This document shows positions 1-8,596 of a stretch of 20,301 nt of DNA, piece by piece. Source of the stretch: an uncultured Holophagaceae bacterium. Lineage in GTDB: Bacteria > Acidobacteriota > Holophagae > Holophagales > Holophagaceae. The first letter of the stretch is position 1; each line of letters starts with the position of its first letter. The notes below the pieces were generated by a model that worked only from the letters and a program-made list of their open reading frames with translations, was not told the DNA's origin and searched no databases. The translations under genes and the position numbers were made by a program. The stretch is from positions 1 to 20,301 of the forward strand of contig CAITBU010000290.1 in NCBI GenBank assembly GCA_903890595.1, written 5' to 3'.

Positions 1-1160
1 CGCGGTCGTGTACCCAGACCAGCCGGCCGCTCTCGTGTTTCATGCGGTGCTGGCTCTGGTAGGTCGTTCCGTCAGCCAGGGAGGCTTTGATCTTCGCCAT
101 GACCCCCGGGCGATCCTCCTCGAAGATCATTGACTCGAAAACATCCATGGGGTGCTTGAGGTAGTACTCCTCCATGCCGAGGATCTGGCACCAGCCGACG
201 TTGTGCCGCACCCAGTTGAGAGGCAGGTTCCAGTCCCAGATTCCTTCCCAAGAGGCCCCGAGGGCGTATCTTAACTGCGCTTCGAGATCCAGTCGCGAGG
301 TCTCCGCTTCGTCAGCGCGTTTGGTTTTCTCCCAGGTTTGGAAGGCCAGCTCCTTGTTGGCAACGACCAGCTCGCCAGCGCGTTTGGCTTTCTCCGAGGT
401 CTGGAAAGCCAGCTCCTGGTTGGCAACGACCAGCTCGTCGGCGCGTTTGGCTTTCTCCGAGGTCTGAAAGGCCAGCTCCGCATTGGCAACGACCAACTCA
501 TCCGCACGCTTGCCCTTCTCCGAGGTCTGAAAGGCCAGCTCTGCATTGGCAATGACCAACTCATCCGCACGCTTGCCCTTCTCCGTGGTCTGAAAGGCCA
601 GTTCCGCATTGGCAACGACCAACTCATCCGCACGCTTACCCTTCTCCGTGGTGTGGAAAGCCAGCTCCTTGTTGGCAGCGACCAATTCCAGGGTCAGCCT
701 TTCGATCGGCCGTGCCCTGTTTCCGCCCCAGAAGCGCCAAGCTGCCCAGGCGCTGCCGGAGAGAAGGACGGCCTGGAGCAGTGTCGCAAACCCGATCTGC
801 ACCGTGTCATCCCCAACCTGCATTTGTAGAGCCTTCAAAGCCACCACATAGCAGACACCCAAAGCGACGACTCGGGAGGTTCGCCAGGTCAACCCTCCTT
901 GCAGCTGAATGGCCTGGATATGCAGGGTGCTACCAAAGAAGAGCAGCGCCTGGGCCAAGGCGAGGGTGTCCCACGCCGACAGCAAGTCCCGCACGCCCAT
1001 CAGGGCGATGCCCGCAGCAAAGAGCAGGCTCCCCGAGAACCACAGGTAAACAGACTGGCGTCCCCCCCCCCCCCCCGAAAAAAAACCAGGTGACGGTGGG
1101 CATGACGAAATAGACCAGGCTCATGAGCAGGTAGGTCGACTGAACGGTCATGCGAGCCAT
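1..1160 (-). CDS. Membrane sensor protein with coiled-coil repeats and PAS domain; partial, frameshifted in a poly-G run
   Basis: The ATG at 1160 has a good ribosome binding site (GGGAGG, 6 nt upstream). The first frame reads MARMTVQSTYLLMSLVYFVM and enters a run of 15 G (1076-1062). Beyond it the reading continues only in another frame (RQSVYLWFSGSLLFAAGIAL), which stays open to the left edge. One G fewer in the run would join the two. The joined protein would have four or five hydrophobic segments, then six 21-residue repeats of the type ELVVANAELAFQTSEKGKRAD (likely coiled coil), then a PAS fold (GIWDWNLPLN, EEDRPGVMAKIKASL, HRMKHESGRLVWVHDR). This order is known from membrane histidine kinases and diguanylate cyclases, but the output domain lies outside the window, so kinase versus GGDEF/EAL cannot be decided. 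The frameshift may be phase variation, decay or a sequencing error in the homopolymer. Confidence 0.8.
312..689 (-). repeat. Six tandem 63-bp units encoding 21-residue coiled-coil repeats
   Basis: Units lie at 312-374, 375-437, 438-500, 501-563, 564-626 and 627-689, all exactly 63 bp and all in frame. Each encodes a version of the KRADELVVAN-ELAFQT-EK motif. The middle units (438-626) are nearly identical in DNA, while the outer ones differ more, as expected for recent duplication in the centre. The exact 3 x 7-residue period suits a signalling helix linking the membrane part to the PAS domain. Copy number could change without breaking the frame. Confidence 0.9.
1062..1076. repeat. 15-base homopolymer (C on +, G on -) inside the sensor gene
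   Basis: Fifteen C in a row, followed by G and then eight A (1078-1085). On the coding (minus) strand this is T8-C-G15 within codons 26-33. The frame on the two sides of the run differs by one base. Such tracts are prone to slipped-strand mispairing and also to sequencing and assembly error. Confidence 0.9.
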
Positions 1161-1233
1161 ATCGATCCTCCCGGATCCTGAGTGTTTTTCGGGGACCGTA
1201 ACGGCAACAAACCCGTCTTTTTAGACAGGAAAA

Positions 1234-1239
1234 ATTATA
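1234..1239 (-). promoter_or_regulatory. Probable -10 box of the sensor gene
   Basis: On the minus strand this reads TATAAT, a perfect sigma-70 -10 hexamer, in an AT-rich stretch (1227-1262) that contrasts with the GC-rich surroundings. No good -35 box is seen at 16-18 bp upstream. The implied leader is about 65-70 nt before the ATG at 1160. A short inverted repeat (GTCT...AGAC, 1215-1226) lies just downstream. Confidence 0.45.
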
Positions 1240-1440
1240 AAAAATGATTAAGTTAATGAAATCGTCGACAAAAACAGGAGCACCAGCTCACGACCGTTTT
1301 TGCCTGATTCCGATCATAGGCAAATAAATTCGCTCCGAGGGGAAACCAAGTCCTAATTCCACAAATTGCATGTTTCCCCCCACAAGGAATGAGTGTTTCT
1401 ACCCATTCAATCCAGCCTGAATCCACTGTGTAGAGCCTTT

Positions 1441-1470
1441 TGACGGGGATCAGCGGGGATGGACGGGGAT
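1441..1470. repeat. Three short tandem GGGGAT-type units
   Basis: TGACGGGGAT, CAGCGGGGAT and GGACGGGGAT follow each other directly, giving a 10-bp period. Function unknown; similar GGGGAT runs are common intergenic filler in GC-rich genomes (recollection, not checked). Confidence 0.6.
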
Positions 1471-1549
1471 AGGGCAAAGGGCACAGCTCCAGCAGGGGCC
1501 CCATCCCGGGGCGCCTGGACGGCCGTGCCTTCGTGCTCCTTTGATGCAG

Positions 1550-1570
1550 TTCTTCGTGTCCTTCGTGGCG
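1550..1570 (-). repeat. Dispersed intergenic repeat of the CACGAAG family
   Basis: The minus strand reads GCCACGAAGGACACGAAGAA, matching the copies at 7731-7754, 10142-10158 and 17306-17356. It lies just upstream of the GTPase gene. Confidence 0.75.
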
Positions 1571-1626
1571 TTCCCTGAAGGCCCGAATTGTTGGAGCGCC
1601 ACCGCCGCCGCCGTCATCATAGGGGG

Positions 1627-2637
1627 ATGACCGAGCGCCGCCCCATGGAGATCCTCATCGTCACCGGCCCCCTGGGCGCCGGAAAGACCACGGCCGTGAA
1701 CCGGCTGCTGAAGGCCGAGGTGGCGGCGGGCCGCCGGGTGGCGGTGCTCATCAACGAGTTCGGTGCCGTGAGCGTGGACGGGGCCTTGGTGGACGCCGAA
1801 CGCCCAGAGCTGGCGGGGGTGGAGAACCTGGTGAACGGCTGCGCCTGCTGCAGCCTGCGGGACGATGTGGTGGAGACCCTGCGCTCCTGGTGCTTCGAGC
1901 CCGGTGGCCCCGAGCGGGTGGTGCTGGAGACCACGGGCCTGGCGGACCCCACGGACCTGCTGGACCTGGAGCTGGAGCCCGCCCTGGCCGGCCGCACCCG
2001 CCTGGCTGGCCTGCTCACGGTGGTGTCCTGCCTGTCCCCCGTGGATCACCTGCAGACCCGCCCCCTGCTCCACCGGCAGGCGGCCCTGGCCAGCCTCATC
2101 CACCTCAGCAAGGCCGACCTGGACCCCTCCGCCGCCTTTGCCTGGGAGGGTGAGCTACGGGCCGCCTTCCGCCACATCCCCCTGGTGGCCACCCGCCACG
2201 GGGAAGCCCCCGCTGGCAGCCCGGACCCCTGGCAGGGGGATGTGCGCCCCCTGCCCGAGGGCTGGGCCCCCGTAGACGGCCCCAGCTTTGCCGCGGCCCG
2301 GGCCATCACCCTGGCCTTCGACCATCCGGTGGACCCAGCGGCCCTGGAGGCCCTCCTGCTGGCCCCCCCGGCCGAAGGGGAGCTCTTGCGGGCCAAGGGC
2401 GTGTGTGCTTTCGACGGCTGGGCCGCGCGCAACGACGGCAGCGACCGCTGGGCCTTTCAGCTGGCGGATGGCCGCCTGGAGCTGTCCCGCATGCCCCTCC
2501 TACCCAGCGGTCAGCCGCCGCCCTGCATGGCTGTGGCCATTGGCACAGGGCTGGATGCGGCCCACTGGCGGAAGGCCCTCCGGGGCCTGGAGCGACCTCC
2601 GGCGGGTACTCGGCGGAAGGTGGTCCTAGACCGATAG
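1627..2637 (+). CDS. COG0523/CobW-family GTP-binding protein (putative metallochaperone)
   Basis: G3E-family P-loop GTPase, 336 aa from the ATG at 1627. Visible motifs: Walker A GPLGAGKT (residues 14-21), INEFGAVSVDG (switch region), the family's metal-binding GCACC motif (Cys 72, 74, 75), ETTGLADP (Walker B) and SKAD (guanine specificity). A CobW C-terminal-like domain follows. Family members use GTP hydrolysis to deliver or insert metals (zinc, cobalt, nickel); which metal applies here cannot be read, as no His-rich tail or metal regulator site is seen. The start is uncertain. A TTG at 1588 has an AAGG 6 nt upstream but adds an odd Arg/His-rich leader, and an ATG at 1645 sits directly before the conserved MEILIVTG. 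tex follows 76 bp downstream. Confidence 0.88.
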   Translation: MTERRPMEILIVTGPLGAGKTTAVNRLLKAEVAAGRRVAVLINEFGAVSVDGALVDAERPELAGVENLVNGCACCSLRDDVVETLRSWCFEPGGPERVVLETTGLADPTDLLDLELEPALAGRTRLAGLLTVVSCLSPVDHLQTRPLLHRQAALASLIHLSKADLDPSAAFAWEGELRAAFRHIPLVATRHGEAPAGSPDPWQGDVRPLPEGWAPVDGPSFAAARAITLAFDHPVDPAALEALLLAPPAEGELLRAKGVCAFDGWAARNDGSDRWAFQLADGRLELSRMPLLPSGQPPPCMAVAIGTGLDAAHWRKALRGLERPPAGTRRKVVLDR

Positions 2638-2667
2638 ACCAGTGCAGGGGGCGGGAACCCCCCGGCC

Positions 2668-2677
2668 TTGGTATCAT
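2668..2677 (+). promoter_or_regulatory. Possible extended -10 promoter of tex
   Basis: TTGGTATCAT contains a TGn extension directly before a TATCAT hexamer, about 36 bp before the tex start. No clear -35 box is seen. It suggests tex can be transcribed independently of the GTPase gene. A small GC hairpin (GGGGG...CCCCC, 2647-2662) lies between the two genes but has no T tract. Confidence 0.3.
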
Positions 2678-2713
2678 CCCCTTTCCCGGATTCCCGGGGT
2701 GCAAGGAGCAAGT

Positions 2714-5328
<2,615 letters not shown>

Positions 5329-5329
<1 letters not shown>

Positions 5330-5928
5330 TGGGCCGGACGGGGCTGCTCCTGGGCTCCGCCGCCCTCCTGCTGGCCCTGGCCTGCCAGCCTCGCCAGGCC
5401 GCGGTCTACGCCCCCTGGGAAGAGGGCCTGACCCTGGCCTACGAAAACCCCGCCCTGCCCCAGCCCGCCCGCTCCAGCGGCCGCATGCAGGTGCGCGTGG
5501 CCCGCTCGCCCGTGGCCCCCGGCGGCCCCAGCGCCGTGCAGCTGGACCTCACCAGCACCCAAGGCCGCGCCACTCTCAACCTCCTCTGTCGGGCGGGCGG
5601 CGTGAGCCTGGTGGCACAGGATGGCCAGAGCCAGACCCGTCTGCTGCCCGAGGGCTTCCCCGCAGGCGAATCCTGGACCGAGCGGGGCATCACCTTCCGG
5701 GTGGTGGGCCGCGGGGCCTGGCAGGGTGCCCGCCTGCTGCCGCCGGGCACAGACCCCGTGGGGATCTGGGTGGAGGCCACCCCCGCCCAGGGTCCCCGCC
5801 ACCGAACCCTCTACCTACCGGACCTGGGCGAGGTGGAGACCATGGAAGAGCGGCGCGGCGAATGGACCACCGTGAACCTCCTGGTGGCCCGCGGCTTCAC
5901 AGACCTGCCCACGCTCACCCGACCCTGA
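5329..5928 (+). CDS. Putative lipoprotein of unknown function
   Basis: 199 aa. The start overlaps the tex stop by one base (TGATG), suggesting translational coupling. The N-terminus MGRTGLLLGSAALLLALAC looks like a lipoprotein signal with Cys19 as acylation site, although -3 is Ala rather than Leu. The rest is rich in short beta-like stretches (VQLDLTSTQGRATLNLL, GITFRVVGRGAW, HRTLYLPDLGEVETMEE), like a small periplasmic beta protein. I do not recognise a family. It ends 17 bp before signal peptidase I and is probably in the same transcript. Confidence 0.7.
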
Positions 5929-5945
5929 TCCCCTCCGGAGCCCCC

Positions 5946-6812
5946 ATGGCCGAGTCCACTGCCGCAGACCAGGACATCCTTCTCCCGCCAGGTGCCGAGA
6001 AGGGCATGGTCCGGGACAACCTGGAAGTGATCTGCTTTGCCATGGTGCTTCTGCTGTTCTTCAAGGCCTTCGTGGGGCAGCAGTTCAAGATCCCCACCGC
6101 CTCCATGCGCAACACGCTGATGATCGGGGACCACCTGCTGGCCAACAAGTTCATCTTCGCCCGGCCCCAGTGGGCCTGGGAGGAGGCACTCTTCCCCATG
6201 CGCGGCGTGCAGCGGGGCGACATCATCGTGTTCCGCTATCCCCTGGACCGCGACCAGGACTACGTCAAGCGCTGCGTGGCCCTGCCCGGGGACAGCCTGG
6301 AGATGCGGGACAAGCGCCTCTACGTGAACGGCAAGCAGGTCACGGGTGCTTTCGAGCACATGTTCGGCCGCAACCCCGAAGGCCCCACCCCCGGCCCCTG
6401 GCCCCCCACCCGCACCGCCGGCGAAGCTGAGCGCCCCCAGGGCCTCTGGCGCCATACGGATGCGGAGGTGCTGTCGCTCCACGCCAGGAACCAGATGCAG
6501 GCCATGAACAGCCTCGTTCAGGACGGCTTCAAGGACAACCTGGGCCCCGTCAAGGTGCCTGCAGGGCACATCTTTGCCATGGGCGACAACCGGGACAACA
6601 GCCAGGACAGCCGCTACTGGGGCTTCCTGCCCATGGACCACCTGCGAGGCCGACCCTTCATGGTGTGGTGGAGCTTCCGAGAAGGTGCCACGGACAACGA
6701 CAACGGCCGGGTTCCGGATGGCCCGGGGGATGTGGCCGGTGACTTCATCGACGCTGCCCGGCACTTCTTCACCCGCACCCGCTGGGACCGCTCCGGCACC
6801 ATCCCGGAATAG
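5946..6812 (+). CDS. lepB: Signal peptidase I
   Basis: 288 aa from the ATG at 5946, which has CCGGAG 5 nt upstream; the frame is open further upstream but without a family match. It cleaves signal peptides from exported proteins at the outer face of the inner membrane. One membrane segment (about residues 26-43) precedes the catalytic Ser53 (IPTASMRNTL); the general base is Lys108 (QDYVKRCVALPGDS), and the late box GDNRDNSQDSRYWGFLP is intact. The usual SM-x-PT motif reads SMRNT here. There is a Pro-rich insertion of about 70 residues between the Lys and late boxes and a C-terminal tail of about 50 residues. It is the last gene before a strong terminator. Confidence 0.95.
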   Translation: MAESTAADQDILLPPGAEKGMVRDNLEVICFAMVLLLFFKAFVGQQFKIPTASMRNTLMIGDHLLANKFIFARPQWAWEEALFPMRGVQRGDIIVFRYPLDRDQDYVKRCVALPGDSLEMRDKRLYVNGKQVTGAFEHMFGRNPEGPTPGPWPPTRTAGEAERPQGLWRHTDAEVLSLHARNQMQAMNSLVQDGFKDNLGPVKVPAGHIFAMGDNRDNSQDSRYWGFLPMDHLRGRPFMVWWSFREGATDNDNGRVPDGPGDVAGDFIDAARHFFTRTRWDRSGTIPE

Positions 6813-6841
6813 GTGGCGGCAAGACAGGATGCAGTTTGCTT

Positions 6842-6879
6842 ATCAAGATTTGCCGCCAAGGCGGCGAATCTTGATTTTT
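6842..6879 (+). terminator. Rho-independent terminator after lepB
   Basis: ATCAAGATTTGCCGCC pairs with GGCGGCGAATCTTGAT (one G-T wobble, near-zero loop), followed by TTTTT. It lies 29 bp after lepB and 25 bp before the nuclease start. Because the stem is symmetric it might also work on the other strand, although there are no genes to stop there. Confidence 0.85.
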
Positions 6880-6904
6880 GTGAATGCTGAGACAAGGGAA
6901 TCCA

Positions 6905-7726
6905 ATGCGCTTTGTTGTCCTGTTCCTGCTCCTGGCCGCCCTGCCCCTCGGGGCCTGGGGGGACAAGGGGCATCGCACGGTGTCGGCGCTGGCGCTCACG
7001 ACGCTGCCGCCGGCGCCCCGGGCCTGGTTTGCGGGCCAGGAAGAGGTCTTCGTGGACCACGCCTCGGATCCCGACCACTGGAAGCTGGACCGCAAAGAAG
7101 GTCCTCGCCACTACATGAACCTGGAGGCCTTCGGTGGGTCGGGCCACCTGCCCCGCACCCTGGAGCAGGCCCGGGAAGCGGCTGGTTCTGACTACTACCG
7201 CAAGGGGGTGGTGCCCTGGGTCATCCAGGACCGCTGGCGGGACCTGGTGGCGGCCTTTCGCAGCGGTGATCCCGCCCAGGTGGCCCTGACGGCGGCGGTC
7301 CTCGGCCACTACATCGGCGATGCCCACGTACCCCTCCACACCACCCTGGATCACGACGGCAAGACCACGGACCAGACGGGCATCCACAGCCGCTGGGAGA
7401 CGGGCCTGGTGGGCCGCCTGGTGACCCTGGAAGCCCTGCACGCCGCCCCGGCCAAGCCCGACCCCGCCTTCCTCAGCCGCCCCTGGGAGTGGCTGGAGCA
7501 GGCCCATACCCTGGTTCCCAAGCTGCTGGCGGATGACCAAGCCGCCGACCGCACCACCCCCCGCACCACCCGCGGCAAGACCCGTGGCTTTGCCTACTGG
7601 GCCATCTTCGAAGCCAGCCAGGGCGCCATGGTGAAGCAGCAGCTCGAGCGCGCCGCCCAGCACCTCGGCGACGCCATCCTCAACGCCTGGATCGAAGCGG
7701 GTAGCCCTGCTCCACAACAAAACTAA
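6905..7726 (+). CDS. Secreted S1/P1-type nuclease
   Basis: 273 aa. The ATG at 6905 is preferred over the one at 6884 because AAGGGA lies just upstream and a clean signal peptide follows (MRFVVLFLLLAALPLGA). Cleavage after Ala17 would expose Trp18, and in the S1/P1 family the mature N-terminal Trp is itself a zinc ligand. Other ligands fit in order: His23 (WGDKGH), Asp55, His69 (RHYMNLE), His135-Asp139-His145 (HYIGDAHVPLH) and His161 (GIHSRWET), with Glu165 where fungal P1 has Asp. It should hydrolyse single-stranded DNA or RNA in the periplasm or outside the cell. It probably has its own promoter, since a terminator precedes it. Confidence 0.93.
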   Translation: MRFVVLFLLLAALPLGAWGDKGHRTVSALALTTLPPAPRAWFAGQEEVFVDHASDPDHWKLDRKEGPRHYMNLEAFGGSGHLPRTLEQAREAAGSDYYRKGVVPWVIQDRWRDLVAAFRSGDPAQVALTAAVLGHYIGDAHVPLHTTLDHDGKTTDQTGIHSRWETGLVGRLVTLEALHAAPAKPDPAFLSRPWEWLEQAHTLVPKLLADDQAADRTTPRTTRGKTRGFAYWAIFEASQGAMVKQQLERAAQHLGDAILNAWIEAGSPAPQQN

Positions 7727-7727
7727 A

Positions 7728-7759
7728 AGATCACCACGAAGGACACGAAGAAAAAAGAG
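7728..7759 (+). repeat. CACGAAG-family intergenic repeat, left flank of the foreign block
   Basis: Reads AAGATCACCACGAAGGACAC followed by GAAGAAAAAAGAG. The core GAAGGACACGAAGAAAA (7738-7754) recurs exactly, inverted, at 10142-10158. The leading AAAAGATCACCA also opens the copies at 17302-17313 and 20200-20211. Confidence 0.85.
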
Positions 7760-7836
7760 CGGACCAATTAGCACAAATTGCAACAACTTGGCTTTGGTAA
7801 GCGTGAATAGCCAGCGGCTCGGACGCGGCGGAATTC

Positions 7837-8010
7837 ATGTTCCTGGGAGCGCCGGTGGATCATACCGCCTGCCGCGACGGCGGCTATCAGGCAAGCAGGT
7901 GGAAAGGCGGTCTGCCGGAAATCGATCTGGCAGACTGTACCAGGTGTTCACTCCGCAGTCAGGCCTGCCCAGCCGGGGCGCTCCGCATGGAATGTTTGTA
8001 TTCGTCGTAA
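7837..8010 (+). pseudogene. Ferredoxin-like C-terminal remnant (5'-truncated, third cluster cysteine lost)
   Basis: The frame closes with EIDLADCTRCSLRSQACPAGAL and a stop at 8008-8010. This fits a 4Fe-4S ferredoxin motif C-x2-C-x2-C-x3-CP except that the third Cys is Arg (CGC, one transition from TGC). Upstream the frame is cut by TGA at 7804, and there is no second cluster motif and no good ribosome binding site for the ATG at 7837. The stop is 13 bp before the cytochrome start, as in an operon. I read it as the tail of an upstream gene in the donor operon, left behind when the block was cut. A short intact gene of 57 aa is possible but less likely. Confidence 0.4.
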
Positions 8011-8023
8011 AGGGAACAGCACA

Positions 8024-8521
8024 ATGGTATCTGCTAATGTTTTGTACTGTATCCTGACGATGGTTGCATTCTGTCAACCCTGCTTGGCAGCCCCGATGGA
8101 ACCGACGAAACCTAGGGGTGGAGACTGCGCCGGGTGTCATGGACACGACAAAAAATTGCCATTGGCGCATCCGGGCACCAAAGCCATGAGGCTTCAATCC
8201 TGCAAAAAATGTCATACCAACGAGAACAGGGATCTGAGGGGAAAACTGCCGGGAAGCCACTATCATCTGCTGGCAAACATCACCTGTGAACAGTGCCACG
8301 GAAAAGGTTATAAACAGGAAGTTCCGACTTTTGAGCAATGCATTGCCTGCCATGGCAGCACGGCCAAACTTGCGGAAAAGACAAAAGGGGTCAAGCCGAG
8401 AAATCCCCATACCTCTCCGCACTACGGGACGGAACTCGATTGCACTTTCTGCCACCATCAGCACGCCAAATCAGAGAATTATTGCCTGCAGTGCCACGCT
8501 TTTGGCTTCAAAACTCCTTGA
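8024..8521 (+). CDS. Secreted hexaheme cytochrome c related to the flavocytochrome c3 tetraheme domain
   Basis: 165 aa, with AAGGGA 8 nt before the ATG. A signal peptide (residues 1-22/23, ending LAA) sends it to the periplasm. Six CxxCH heme sites begin at Cys35, 60, 88, 106, 140 and 154. The last four, with the spacing and residues CxxCHG-x2-A-x2-AE-x-TK, NPH-x-S-x-H, CTFCH-x2-H-x-KS-x2-YC and CHAFGF, match the N-terminal tetraheme domain of Shewanella fumarate reductase Fcc3. The first two hemes are an extra N-terminal addition. It is expected to take electrons from a membrane quinol dehydrogenase and pass them to the flavoprotein encoded 42 bp downstream. Codon use and base composition are much less GC-rich than in the neighbours. 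Confidence 0.92.
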   Translation: MVSANVLYCILTMVAFCQPCLAAPMEPTKPRGGDCAGCHGHDKKLPLAHPGTKAMRLQSCKKCHTNENRDLRGKLPGSHYHLLANITCEQCHGKGYKQEVPTFEQCIACHGSTAKLAEKTKGVKPRNPHTSPHYGTELDCTFCHHQHAKSENYCLQCHAFGFKTP

Positions 8522-8596
8522 TATTCAGCAATTATCTGTACGCACCTAAGGAATAGTCCAGAAATGGCTGATGCGATAATTCTTCACAAGGTGGCG

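Larger units (their letters stand above)
1161..1626. other. Intergenic region between the divergent sensor and GTPase genes
   Basis: No convincing gene is seen. It holds the sensor promoter (near 1234-1239), an AT-richer stretch to about 1440, three roughly 10-bp GGGGAT-containing units (1441-1470) and one copy of the dispersed CACGAAG-type repeat (1550-1570, reading TTCTTCGTGTCCTTCGTGGC). The open frames here have no family resemblance and no ribosome binding site. Confidence 0.6.

Noticed and set aside
338..829. Plus-strand frame with repeated GNDQLIRTLALLRGLKGQ
   Set aside because: It is the mirror image of the sensor's coiled-coil repeats; the minus-strand reading gives a known repeat type leading into a PAS domain.
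1253..1504. Minus-strand frame of 83 codons in the intergenic region
   Set aside because: No ribosome binding site or known motif, and it spans the GGGGAT repeats and the sensor promoter region.
7788..8057. Plus-strand frame of 89 codons overlapping the cytochrome start
   Set aside because: No family likeness and it overlaps a secure signal peptide; the alternative frame ending at 8010 has the ferredoxin-like motif.
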